DNA of 64,000 nt from Theropithecus gelada (GCF_003255815.1 NC_037668.1:62988178-63052177), one strand, 5' to 3'. Positions 36,465 to 47,238 are shown, numbered from the stretch's first letter. Notes: a model not told the origin generated them from the letters alone. Numbers and translations: made by a program.

Positions 36465-36494
<30 letters not shown>
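36465..36494 (+). promoter_or_regulatory. T30 polypyrimidine tract of the exon E acceptor
   Basis: A homopolymer of 30 T followed directly by AAAG and the first base of exon E (36499). It must be the polypyrimidine tract of this 3' splice site, as the intron is only 255 bp. Confidence 0.85.
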
Positions 36495-36498
<4 letters not shown>

Positions 36499-36754
36499 CT
36501 CCACAGTTGACTACTGGCTTTCAGCCCTCACTGGCGTCATCTGGCATGAATAAAATGCTTCCTTCAGTTCCAGCCACAGCTGTTCGAGTTTCCTGTTCTG
36601 GTTGTAAAAAAATCCTCCAGAAGGGGCAAACTGCTTATCAGAGAAAAGGGTCTACTCAGCTATTCTGCTCCACACTGTGCCTCACTGGATATACAGTTCC
36701 ACCTGCCCGCCCACCGCCTCCTCTCACCAAGAAAACTTGTTCAAGTTGCTCAAA
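36499..36754 (+). CDS. ZMYM4: ZMYM4 coding exon E (first MYM zinc finger, start of second)
   Basis: A 256-nt exon. The first MYM finger is visible as a CSGC pair, a KGQTAYQRKG core and an FCSTLC pair, the usual Cys spacing of the MYM/FCS family. A proline run (PPARPPPP) and the opening CSSC pair of finger 2 follow. The exon ends after two bases of a Lys codon. Its donor reads GTATAG, which is weaker than the others in this gene. The acceptor's polypyrimidine tract is a run of 30 T immediately before AAAG. The frame stays open past the donor into the intron (to about 36984), but this extension is composed of poly-T-encoded Phe and is not family sequence. Confidence 0.96.
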
Positions 36755-37265
36755 GTATAGCAGAATTCTAAATTATCTTTTTTATTTCTTTCCTTTCTCT
36801 CAGCATACTTTGTTCTTAGCCCATGTATTACGTTTGATATTCCACATTTACTCCTTTTTTTTTTTTTTTTTGAGAAATATATTATTTTCTGTCTGCTTTC
36901 AGTTGTTGCTTTTCAGTCTTCCAGGTGCTAGGTGCTCAACTTGTTTTTTAGCTTTCAATAATGTTACTTTTATGTATTGTTTTTGAAACCAGCTCTCCCA
37001 TCCTTGTTAGTTGAAGTGCCTAATATAACAAAAAGTGCACATTTAGGGATATTGTATTACAGCAGTATTTTATCTTATAACTATAGGCAATAGATACTTA
37101 AATCCAACAAATATTTAAAGTTATATTTCCTGTTATGTAATTTGAATTTATTTAATACTTTTCTTCTTAACCTTAAATGGCTTCCAGTGTATATATTTTT
37201 ATTTTCTCAATATCTCTGAACTACCTCATTGTGTCCATTGGAATGTTAAATAACAAAAAAGGGGT

Positions 37266-37292
37266 ATGACCTTATGACTGTAATAAGGTCAT
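37266..37292. repeat. Small perfect hairpin
   Basis: ATGACCTTAT and ATAAGGTCAT are exact inverted repeats around a 7-nt loop. Confidence 0.85.
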
Positions 37293-38357
37293 CCTGATAT
37301 ATTTGAGGAATACAAAATAACTTTGACTAATTTTGTGATTGTTAGAAACAGTTTAAGTCAGAAAAAGAGGAATAATGCTCTTGTTCTGAAACACTCTATA
37401 ATCAGGCTACTCAAACCATGATTCATTTATTACTTTAGGCAGTAGTGTTTATAGTTCCTCACACAGATGCTGCACTTTGTCTGCCTGGAGAGGAAAAAAA
37501 GATACTCCTCCTCCTAGTTCAGTTAAGAGATGTTTAAAAGAAATTTAAATGTGGTTAGAAGTTTTTCTGGAAGTTAGTTGTATGTACATCGTTTATGCTT
37601 CATTTTTTTTAAATGACTGAAAGAGTACATTTTGGTTATATTTGAGGCAGCTTAAATATATACTGTAACTTATGTATGCAAATGTAGATTTGACTTCAGT
37701 TTTCTTCGGAATTTCTATTTTTATTGTAAAATTTCCACTATTTAAAAGAAAAATAGAAACTTCTGCAACTTTTTGTTTTGGGACTATCTCTTAAGTTAAT
37801 TACACATTCTTTTGAATAGCTTCTGTGCTATCAGTTTTTATCTCCTGAGTGCTTATTTACTGTTCACGTGTGGCTAAAAGCCATTTAGAATCATGTATTT
37901 TGATTAAAGTGTAGATTAAGATATTTTATATCAATTTTTGTTCGAAAATGAAATTTGATTAAATAAGATTGGTGCTTTTGTGACTTTCAATGCCTTTTGT
38001 GAAGGAATTTATAAAAGGGAATTTAAAAAATATATCTTTGAGTTATGTTGTCATTGTTAGAATAATAATTATCCCAGGGCTATTTTGAGTGATAGATTTT
38101 GATTATTATTTTTTAAATTTATTTCATTAGAACATAAACCATGAGGAAGTAGTTGGGGAAGGTGCCAGGGAATTTTGGCTGAAGGATATGAAATTTTTTA
38201 GTTACAAAGAATTGAAGGTCTGTTGTACAATATGGTGACTGTAGTTAATGATAATTGTATTCTTGAAAAATGGTGAGAATGGATATAAAATGTTCTCACC
38301 ACAAAAGCAGTAACTGAGGGAATGCAAATATTAATTAGCTAGATTTAGGGATCGCAC

Positions 38358-38400
38358 AGTGTGTGTGTATACACACACAGACACACATACACACATACAC
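38358..38400. repeat. TG/CA repeat with 20-bp palindrome
   Basis: TGTGTGTGTATACACACACA at 38360-38379 is perfectly self-complementary, followed by (CA/TA)n up to MER2. Confidence 0.9.
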
Positions 38401-38635
38401 AGGTTGAGTGTCTCTTACCTGAAATGCTTGGGACCAGAGGTGTTTCAGATTTCGGATTTTTTAAAAGGTTTTGGGATATTTGCATTATATCTACTAACTG
38501 ATGGAGCATTTCTAATCTGAAAATCTGAAATTTGAAATGCTCCAATGAGCATTTCCTTTAAATATCATGTTGGCGCTAAAAAAGTTACAGATACTGGGAG
38601 CATTTTGGATTTCTGGATTAGGGATACTCAGCCTG
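38400..38635. mobile_element. MER2-type Tigger-related nonautonomous element
   Basis: Ends CAGGTTGAGTGTCTCTTACC and GGATTAGGGATACTCAGCCTG are inverted repeats, and the inner AATGAGCATTTCCTTT block is typical of MER2. The left end abuts a CA-rich simple repeat, which obscures the TA duplication. Confidence 0.85.
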
Positions 38636-38656
38636 TTCCTCAAAATATGATGTCAT

Positions 38657-38966
38657 GGCTGGGTGTGGTGGTTTACCGACCGGTAATCCCAGCACTTTGG
38701 GAGGCTAAGGCAGGTGGATCACTAGAGGCAAGGAGTTCAAGACCAGCCTGGCCAACATGGTAAAACCTCCATCTCTGGTAAAATTACAAAAATTAGCTGG
38801 GCTTGGTGGCGCATTCCTGTAATCCCAGCTACTCAGATGGCTGAGGCACAAGAATCACTTGACCCTGGGAGGTAGAGGTTGCAGTGAGCCAAGAGTGCAC
38901 CACTGCACTCCAGCCTGGGCGACAGAGTGAGACACTATCTCAGAAAAAAAAAAAAGAAAAGAAAAT
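38657..38966 (+). mobile_element. Alu
   Basis: Plus-strand Alu next to MER2. Approximate duplication AAAATATGATGT/AAAATTATGTTGT. Confidence 0.92.
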
Positions 38967-39142
38967 TATGTTGTACACATAGTAAATACATATAATTTAT
39001 ATCAGTATAAATAAATATATATCTCTGCACACACACACACCCCCACAAGGGTAGGAACTTTGTGTATCTACTTTAGTATACCCAGTACAGTAAATGCTTA
39101 ATAAGTATTTGTTGAATGGGAGAATTAATGATCCTAACTTTT

Positions 39143-39437
39143 TTTTTTTTTTGAGACGGAGTCTCGCCGCTCTGTCGCCCAGGCTGGAGTGCAGTGGCGC
39201 AGTCTCGGCTCACTGCAAGCTCTGCCTCCTGGGTTCACGCCATTCTCCTGCCTCAGCCTCCCAAGTAGCTGGGAGTACAGACGCCTGCCACCATACACTG
39301 CTAATTGTTTGTATTTTTAGTAGAGATGGGGTTTCACCATGTTAGCCAGGATGGTCTCCATCTCCTGACCTCGTGATCTGCCCGCCTTGGTCTCCCAAAG
39401 TGCTGGGATTACAGGTGTGAGCCACCACGCCTGGCCC
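39143..39437 (-). mobile_element. AluY-like
   Basis: Minus-strand young Alu with exact 16-bp duplication AATGATCCTAACTTTT (39127-39142, 39438-39453). Confidence 0.94.
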
Positions 39438-39616
39438 AATGATCCTAACTTTTAAAAAAGCTATACTTAACTACTTTATAGTTATAACTTATGCAGTAAA
39501 ATTATTTAGTAAAAATAGACTATACGGCTTGAATTGTAAAATATACTTTTAAAAATGAATGCTTAGGTATATATCCTGTCTCTAATTTCTGTATTCCAGT
39601 ATATTCATCATGGGAT

Positions 39617-39852
39617 TCTTTTTTTTTTTTTTTTNNNNNNNNNNNNNNNNCGCCATTCTCCTGCCTCAGCCTCCCGAGTAGCTGGGACTACAGGCGCCCG
39701 CCACCTCGCCCGGCTAGTTTTTTGTATTTTTTTAGTAGAGACGGGGTTTCACCGTGTTAGCCAGGATGGTCTCGATCTCCTGACCTCGTGATCCGTCCGT
39801 CTCGGCCTCCCAAAGTGCTGGGATTACAGGCTTGAGCCACCGCGCCCGGCCG
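39617..39852 (-). mobile_element. AluY of Old World monkey type, interrupted by assembly gap
   Basis: Minus-strand Alu in which CCACCTCGCCCGGCTAGTTTTTT (39701 on) and CAGGCTTGAGCCACCGCGCCC replace the human-type CCACCACGCCCGGCTAATT and GGCGTGAGCC. These are bases I associate with cercopithecid AluYR. It sits in the poly-T of the next Alu. The region corresponding to most of the Alu's tail-side right arm is replaced by N. Confidence 0.85.
39635..39650. other. Assembly gap (16 N)
   Basis: Sixteen N placed inside an Alu between the poly-T and CGCCATTCTC. A normal AluY would have about 80 bases here, so the N count understates the gap. Confidence 0.95.
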
Positions 39853-40162
39853 TTTTTTTTTTTTTTTTTTGAGACGAAGTTTTGCTCTTGTTGCCCAGAC
39901 TGGAGTGCAATGACACAATGTTGGCCCACTGTAACCTCCACCTCCAGGGTTCAAGCGATTCTCTTGCCTCAGCCTCCCAAGTAGCTGAGATTACAGGCAT
40001 GCACCACTACGCCCAGCTAATTTTTTTGTATTTTTAGTAGAGATGAGGTTTCTCCATATTGGTCAGGCTGGTCTCAAACTCCCGACCTCAGATGATCCGC
40101 CCGCCTCGGCCTCCCAAAGTGCTGGGATTACAGGCGTGAGCCACCGCACCGTGCCCGGCACT
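39853..40162 (-). mobile_element. Alu (S type) hosting the younger AluY
   Basis: Minus-strand Alu. The duplication TCATCATGGGATTCT/TCATCGTGGGATTCT surrounds the combined nest (about 39606-39620 and 40163-40178). Confidence 0.9.
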
Positions 40163-40340
40163 CATCGTGGGATTCTAAGATTTAAGTCAGTTTGAAGATT
40201 TTAATTTTTATAGGGTTTTTTCTCTTTCTTATTTTGTCATGAAATCATTTCATATAATAACTTCATGTTCCTTTAATTCTTACTCTAGGGATCAACAGTC
40301 TTTAAAATTTCAGCGATACTTATCCTTTTATAATCACCAT

Positions 40341-40507
40341 AGGCTGGGCATGGTGGCATGCACTTGTAGTCCCACCTACTCAGGAGGCTGAGGTGGGAGG
40401 ATTGCTTGAGCCCAGGAGTCTGAGACTCAACCTGGGCAATATAGTGACCCAGCCCCTAAAATGTCAGTCATATCTCTCTGTCTCAAAAAAATAAAAAATA
40501 AAAAAAG
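40341..40507 (+). mobile_element. Partial Alu
   Basis: Plus-strand Alu pieces with the middle missing and unrelated bases before the A-rich tail. Confidence 0.8.
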
Positions 40508-41634
40508 TCATAGATTTTTTTTTCAAAGATTTATCAGTTATTTTCAAAATGGCTATGGAAAACTCATATATATAAGTTTTAAAATATGCCCTCTTTCTCA
40601 TTTAAAAAAATTATTATTCTTGTCCATACATGTTACTCTTTTCATCTAGATTTATCAAGTTTCTTTGGCCTCTGGTCTCTGGTGTTTGCCTAAGCTTTAT
40701 ATAGAGACAGGTCATTTCTACCTATGTGTCATTTTATCTATGTCTTGATCTTATGTAATTCAGTTGCTCTTCAAGATTATGTTCTCTTCTCGTGTTTGGT
40801 TTATCCATTATCCAAATTCTCCATTTCTTCAACCTGTTATCCCTTGACTCTTAACAGTTCTACCTTTTTATTCACTTATTCTTTTACCCTTTTTTAATTC
40901 CTTACTCTTTTTCATTCACCCCTTTCTGTTCTTTCAGGTACTTCTTACTTATCTCCTCAGCCTTTTCTTCTTCATTTTCTTTCTTACTTTTCTCATACTT
41001 TTCATTTTACGTAATACTTACTTTCTTTTTGCTTCAGTCTTCAACCATTGTCAACCTTGTTTTTCCTTATATTCCATTTTACTTCCTGAACTACTCTTTC
41101 ATCTCCTGTTCAACACTACCTTTCCTTCCTTTTTATCCCATCTTATTTACACGGTGATTACAACAGTTTGGTATACTCTGATTTATCTGATTGTAAAACT
41201 GATGAGTTGGATGTACCAAAAATAGAAGGAAGCTAAATTCAAAGAAGCTAAAAGATTTGCTTGTGTCACCTAGCTGGTTAATTTTGGCATGTGCATTGTT
41301 TCTCTACATAGTCTATATAGTCAAACAGGTTTCATTTGGAAATCATTCCCCATAAGAAGGATTTCAATTTGATTTGAATAGGCAGAGATGGAAAAAGTTT
41401 CCTCTCTAATAACTACTGCTATTATTGTAGACCAGTAGAAATATAGCAGTAGCACTTAGGTTAGAAGAAGCTCATTAGCTATTCAGAATAAATTTTATTT
41501 TTCTTAATTTTTGGTAATCTTATCTCTTAGCCTCTTGAATTTAACTTAAACTCTGAAAACATTTTGGTTGCCATTTAATTTTTAGGTTTCCTTAATGATA
41601 GGGACCTAATAATTTGGTTTAAAAAATCTGTCTT

Positions 41635-41929
41635 GGCTGGGAGCAGTGGCTCATACCTGTAATCCCAGCACTTTAGGAAGCCAATGTAGGAGGATTGCAT
41701 GAGCCCAGGATTTCGAGACCAGCCTGGGCAACACAATGAAACCTCATCTCTACAAAAAGTTAAAAAATTAACCAGCTGTGGTGCCACATGCCTGTAAGCC
41801 CAGCTGCTTGGGAGAATGAGGCGAGAGGATTTCTTGAGTGCAGTTTGAGGCTGCAGTGAGCTATGATCACACTCCTGCTCTTCAACCTAGGTGACAGAGC
41901 AGGACCCTATCTTTAAAAAAAAAAAAAAA
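41635..41929 (+). mobile_element. Old Alu (AluJ-like)
   Basis: Diverged plus-strand Alu with A15 tail. Confidence 0.9.
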
Positions 41930-42124
41930 TCTCATATTCTGCAGAAAAGAGGTAATTTGGAGGATAATTTTGTTAATACTGTTAGATCAGATTCTTGGTA
42001 TAATGATATTCAAAGAAGTAACATGCAGATTGTCTGTACCTTTTCTGAATTTTCACTAACTGGAATGAGATTGTTTCTTCTCATTCTGTCATAAGATACA
42101 ATCCACTACCACAATAAGATGTAA

Positions 42125-42300
42125 TCTCATTGGACTCTAAGCATAGTGAGAGCAGTGAAAAATACCTAATTTTATACTTCCATTTCCTTGATCCATGCTG
42201 TTGCCAATTCTTATCTCCTTAACCTTCTAGAAAACACCTATTTAAGGTCCAGCTAAAATATCACCCTTTGGGTTGCCTTTCACATTACATGTAGTCTGAA
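42125..42300 (+). mobile_element. L2 fragment
   Basis: TATTTAAGGTCCAGCTAAAATATCACCCTTTGGGTTGCCTTTCAC resembles L2. Confidence 0.55.
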
Positions 42301-42366
42301 ATAATTGTTTCTTCATTTATATTTTTATGGCACGTTATTCCTGTCTTCTCCAAAAATTATTTATAC

Positions 42367-42658
42367 TTTTTTTTTGAGATGGAGTCTCACTTTGTCGTCA
42401 TGCTGGAGTGTAGTGGCGCGATCTTGGCTTACTGCAACCTCTGCCTTCCAGGTTGAAGCTATTCTCCTGCCTCAGCCTCTTGAGTAGCTGGGACTACAGG
42501 CACACACCACCATGCCCAGCTAATTTTTTTGTATTTTTAGTAGAGATGGGGTTTCACCGTATTAGCCAGGATGGTCTTGATCTCTTGACCTCAGGTGATC
42601 CGCCTGCCTCGGCCTCCCAAAGTGCTGGGATTACAGGCGTGAGCCACCACACCTGGCC
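42367..42658 (-). mobile_element. Alu
   Basis: Minus-strand Alu between TATACTTTT/TATACTATT duplications. Confidence 0.92.
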
Positions 42659-42749
42659 TATACTATTTTAAGAATGCTTCTGTTACAGTATTTTATAAAA
42701 TATTTGTCTATTTGTCACAGTAACTCTGAGCTCCTTAAGTACATACATC

Positions 42750-43039
42750 TCTTTTTTGAGATGGAGTCTTGCCCCATTGCCCAGGCTGGAGGGCAGTGGT
42801 GCAATCTGAGCTCACTGCAACTTCCACCTCCCAGGTTCAAGCAATTCTCTTGCCTCAGCCGCCCAAGTAGCTGGTACTACGGGCGCATGCCACCACGCCT
42901 GGCTAATTTTTGTATTTATAGTAGAGACAGGGTTTTGCCATGCTGGCCAGGCTAGTCTCAAATTTCTGACCTCAAGTGATCCACCTGCCACCTCCTCCCA
43001 AAGTGCTGGAATTACAGGTGTGAGCCACTGCGCCCGGCC
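42750..43039 (-). mobile_element. Alu
   Basis: Minus-strand Alu with a very short tail, starting 92 bp after the previous one. Confidence 0.92.
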
Positions 43040-43294
43040 CATATGGGGACCATATTTTGACTCACGGTTTCATTAATGTCTGGCTCAATGTAACTTCTCA
43101 CTAAATACCCCTCTATGAAATACAGTAAAACCTAATTTTGAAAATAACAGGAAATGCAAAAAGCAAAGCAGTCTAGAGCTGCTAAATATGAAAGATGGCA
43201 AGGTATGGAGTTATGTATTATAGTACAATATTAGGTGTTCCTAATGATGATTTCCCATTATATCTACTATTTTACTGAAGCAGAGATATTTGTA

Positions 43295-45976
43295 TAGCCA
43301 TACTTTAGAGATTTTCAGAGTTTGGTTCCAGACCACCTCAATAAAGCAAATAGCTCAATAAAGCAATTATCTCAATAAAGTGAGTGATACTAATTTTTTG
43401 GCTTCTCAGTTCATATCAAAGTTGTGTTTATACCGTAGTCTGTTAAGTGTGCAATAGCATTAAGTCTTTAAAAATCAACGTACATTTTTAAATTAAAAAG
43501 ACTGTATTGCTAACAAGTGCTAACAATCATATGAGCCTTCAGTGAGTCATAATCTTATTACTAGTGGACAGTCTTGTTTCAATGTTGATGACTGCTGATT
43601 AATTCAGGGTGATGGTTGCTGAAAGTTTTGGTGGCTGTGGCAATTTCTTAAGATAACAATGAAGTTTGTCACATCAGTTGACTCTTCCTTTCACAAAAAA
43701 TTTCTCTGTGGCATGCAATAATGTTTGATAGCATTTTACCCAGAGAAGAACTTTCCAAATCGGAGTCAGTACTCTCAGACTCTACCATTGCTTTATCAAC
43801 TAAGTTTATGTAATACTTTAAATCCTTTGGTGTCGTTTCACCAAAGTTCACAGCATCTGCACCAGGAGTAAATTCCATGACAAGAAATTACTTTCCTTGC
43901 TGATCCATTGGAAGCAACTCCTCATCTGTTCAAGTTTTATCATGAGATTGCAGGAATTCAGTCGCATCTTCAGGCTCCACTCTAGTTCTCTTACTGTTTC
44001 TCCCACATTTGTAGTTATTTCCTCCACAGAAGTCTCCAACTCCTCAGAGTCATCTGTGAAGACTGAAGTTACCTACTTCCAAGCTTCTATTAATGATGAT
44101 ATTTGGATTTCCTTTCATTAATCATGAATGTTCTTAATGTCATCTGGAATGGTGAATCCTTTCCAGAAGCTTTTTCATTTCCTTTGGCCAGATCCATTAT
44201 AGGAATCACTATCTATGGCAGCTGTAGCCTTAGGAAATGTATTTCTTAAATAATGAGTTGCAAAAATTGAAATTACTCCTTGATCCACGGGCTGCAGAAT
44301 AGATACTGGGTAAGCAGGTATGAAAATAACATTAACCTCTTGTACATTTCCATCAGAACTCTTCAGTGGCTAGATGTATTGTCAATGAGCAGTAATATTT
44401 TGAAAGGAATATTTTAAGTGTCCTAGGATTTTTGAAAGGTAAATGAGCGTTGGCTTCTACTTGAAGTCACCAGCTACGTTAGCCCCTAACAAGAGAGTCA
44501 GCCTGTCCTTTGAAGCCAGGCATTGACTTCTCTCTGGCTATGAAAAATCCTAGATGACATCGTTTTTCAATAGAAGACTGTTTCTTCTACATTGAATATC
44601 TTATTTAGTGTAGCCACCATCATAGGTTGTCTTAGCTAGATATTCTTGATAACTTGCTACAGCTTCTCCATCAGCACTTGCTGCTTCACCTTGTACTTTG
44701 ATGTTCCAGAGCTAGCTTCTTTCATTAAACCGTATGAGCTAACCTCTGCTAGCTCTAAACTTCTGCAGCTTCTTTACCTCAGTCTTCCTACAATTCAAGA
44801 GAGCCATAGGGCCTTACTCTGGATTAGGCTTTGGCTTAGGCTTTGACTTAAGGGGATGTTGTGGCTGGTTTGATCTTCTATCTAGAGCACTGTAACTTTT
44901 CTCCACATCAGCAGTAAGACTGTTGCACTTTCTTTTTTTCATTGTTGTTATTTTGAGACAGAGTGTCTCTCTGTTACCCAGGCTTGAGTGCAGTGGTGCT
45001 ATCTCAGGTCACTGCAGCCTCTGCCTCCAGGGTTCAAGCAATTCTCCTGCCTGAGCCTCCCGAGTAGTTGGGACTACAGTCATGTGCCACCACACCTAGT
45101 TAATTTTTGTATTTTTAATAGAGATGGGGTTTCACCATGTTGGCCAGGATGGTCTTGATCTCTTGGCCTCGTGACCCGCCCACCTTGGCCTCCCAAAGTG
45201 CTGGGATTACAGGCATGAGCCACTGAGCCCTGCCTAATTTTTGCATTTTTTAGTAGAGATGTGGTTTCGCCATATTGGCCAAGCTGGTCTCCAACTCCTG
45301 ATCCCAGCTGATCTGCCCACCTCAGCCTCCCAGATTATTAATATTACAGGTGTGAGCCACCACGCCCGGCCAAGCACTTTCTTATCATTCATGTTCACTG
45401 GAGTAACCTTCTTAGTCTTTCAAGAACTTTTCCTTTGCATTTACCTTGTGGTTAAGAGTTTGGCACAAGAGGTCTAGCTTTCCACATGCCTTCCTCACTA
45501 AGCACAATCATTTCTAGCTTTTGATTTATAGTGAGAAATGTTGGACTATTCGTTTTGTTGAACTCTTAGAGGCCATTGTGAGGTTATTCATTGGCCTGCC
45601 TTCAATATTGTTGTGCCTCAGGGAATAGGGAGGCCTGAGGAGTAGGGGACATACAGAAGTGGCTGGTCAATGGAGCAGTCAGAACACACACATTTTTCAA
45701 TTAAGTTTGCTATCTTACATTGCCATGGTTCATGGTTACTCCCCAAAACAATTACAATAGTAACATCAGTGTTCACTGATCACAGAAAAACATATTATAA
45801 TAACAAAAACATTTGAAATACTGGGAGAATTACCAAAATATAATGCAGAGACATGAAGTGGGCACATGCTGTTGAAAAATGGCACTGATAGACTTGTGTG
45901 AGGCAGGGTTGCTGCAAGCCTTGTATTTGTTAAAAAGTGCAGTATCTGTGAAGCACAATAAAACAAGGTATGCCTG
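43295..45976 (-). mobile_element. Tigger1 DNA transposon, near full length, inactive
   Basis: A pogo/Tc-mariner family Tigger1 copy with both terminal inverted repeats (about CCATACTTTAGAGATTT at the left end and GAAGCACAATAAAACAAGGTATGCCTG at the right) and flanking TA duplications (43293-43294 and 45977-45978). Excluding the Alu inserted in it, about 2.2 kb remain of the roughly 2.4 kb consensus. An internal deletion lies near 44400. Its transposase gene would read on the minus strand from a Met codon at 45574-45576 but is broken by stops, the deletion and the Alu. It is antisense to ZMYM4. Confidence 0.93.
44937..45373 (-). mobile_element. Composite Alu (one Alu plus an extra right-arm piece) in Tigger1
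   Basis: A minus-strand Alu (44937 to about 45234) is joined directly to a second partial Alu arm (about 45235-45373), which begins in the middle TAATTTTTGCATTTTTTAGTAGAG region. A 10-bp duplication GCACTTTCTT flanks the whole unit (44927-44936 and 45374-45383). Confidence 0.85.
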
Positions 45977-46489
45977 TAATCTTTTCTTTTAAAAGTACCC
46001 TATTAATGTAATCTCTTTAACATACAAGCATGAGTATAAAACAGTTTATTAACTCTTATGTGGATGTATACTCATGGGAGAGAGACATTGATTAGAAAAT
46101 TTCAACAGTTTGAAAAATTGGTTTTTAATATGGTTTCCACTTGAACTATCTGGTAAACTACTATAGAATGAGTGGTTTGGTGGGATTAGGGTTGGAGTGG
46201 TAAGGAGCCTTAATGATTAGGGTTTTAATCTTCATTGCCTTTGTTACTAATGCTTAGAAATTAAATTATTTAGATATGGTAATGTTATATAGCTGTGCTA
46301 GAATATGCACTGTGTAGTGTAAAATATATGTTTACTTTTAAAAGATACTAATTTTTGACAAGTGTAATACAGTATTTTTTAAAGAATATTTTGAAAATCT
46401 AGATAATTCTAGAAAAGAAAATAAAAATCTCTTATAATCCCTCCTGTAGAGATAATGAATGCTAATCATTTGATGTTTTCCTTTTAGTC

Positions 46490-46640
46490 TTTGAAACATA
46501 CGATTCTCATAACAGTTCTATGAAGTAGGTGCTGTATTAATTCCACTTCATAGAAAAGAATTTAAGGATCAAAGCAATTTTTAAGTGTCTCTCAGAAAAT
46601 TCAAGTTTTTAAACTTAAATTCCAGTGTTATTTCCCTACA
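46490..46640 (-). mobile_element. MIR
   Basis: TTCTCATAACAGTTCTATGAAGTAGGTGCTGTATTAATTCCACTTCATAG is an antisense MIR core. Confidence 0.75.
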
Positions 46641-46739
46641 GTATAATTGCCTGTGTTTTATTTAGTTATTTTAGCTCACAGAAGGGAAAAACAAATGAAT
46701 TTACACTATGGCTTATGTTATTTTTTTTCTTATTTTTAG

Positions 46740-46914
46740 AGACATTTTAAATCCAAAGGATGTGATCAGTGCCCAGTTTGAAAATACCACCACTAGTAAA
46801 GATTTTTGCAGTCAGTCATGTTTGTCAACATATGAACTGAAAAAAAAACCAATTGTTACTATAAATACAAATAGTATTTCAACCAAATGCAGCATGTGTC
46901 AGAAGAATGCTGTT
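46740..46914 (+). CDS. ZMYM4: ZMYM4 coding exon F (rest of MYM finger 2, start of finger 3)
   Basis: A 175-nt exon whose first base completes the Lys codon left open about 10 kb upstream. It encodes the second half of MYM finger 2 (core residues, then FCSQSC and a STYELKKK helix-like tail) and then the first CSMC pair of finger 3. The acceptor is TTATTTTTAG and the donor is the strong GTAAGT. The choice of the AG at 46738-46739 rather than the next one (AGAG overlap) is fixed by the frame: it gives Lys-Asp-Ile across the junction, as in ZMYM4. Confidence 0.95.
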
Positions 46915-47025
46915 GTAAGTTACCATTTTCCTTGATTGGGGCAGGAGTCTAATTGTTTGTGCTTAAAGAACAGCTTTTGATGGTCTCTGCTCCTTGTCTT
47001 TGTGTTGCTGTGTTTTAATTTCTAG

Positions 47026-47238
47026 ATTCGACATGAAGTTAATTACCAGAATGTGGTCCATAAACTTTGCAGTGATGCCTGCTTCTCTAAGTTTCGTTCT
47101 GCTAACAACCTCACCATGAACTGTTGTGAGAACTGTGGGGGTTACTGTTACAGTGGGTCGGGACAATGCCACATGCTTCAGATAGAGGGACAGTCTAAGA
47201 AGTTTTGTAGTTCATCGTGTATCACAGCATACAAGCAG
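47026..47238 (+). CDS. ZMYM4: ZMYM4 coding exon G (MYM fingers 3 and 4)
   Basis: A 213-nt exon (71 codons, phase 0 at both ends) only 111 bp after exon F. It completes finger 3 (RHEV, then LCSDAC and FSKFR) and contains essentially all of finger 4 (CENC, a Gly/Tyr/Ser loop, KKFCSSSC, ITAYKQ). The acceptor is TTTCTAG and the donor GTACAT. MYM fingers in this family mediate protein-protein contacts rather than sequence-specific DNA binding; that role is family knowledge. The following intron carries a strong inverted Alu pair. Confidence 0.96.

Larger units (their letters stand above)
36755..46739 (+). other. ZMYM4: ZMYM4 intron E-F
   Basis: This 10 kb intron lies inside the coding sequence of MYM finger 2. 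It contains MER2, several Alus, a 16-N assembly gap and Tigger1. I recognise nothing in 36990-38340 (apart from a small hairpin), 41000-41630, 41930-42120 or 45980-46480 beyond AT-rich sequence. The 40780-41150 stretch is notably pyrimidine-rich. Confidence 0.85.

Noticed and set aside
36755..36984. Extension of exon E as an alternative C-terminus
   Set aside because: The open frame translates intronic poly-T and AT-rich sequence with no family similarity; kept only as a possible retention product to test.
40780..41150. Pyrimidine-rich stretch considered as a cluster of splice acceptors
   Set aside because: No exon with ZMYM4 phase or family sequence follows any AG here, and exon E joins exon F in frame without it.
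43669..45576. Minus-strand transposase-like frames as a possible host gene
   Set aside because: They belong to the Tigger1 fossil and are interrupted by stops, an internal deletion and an Alu, so they are not an exapted gene.
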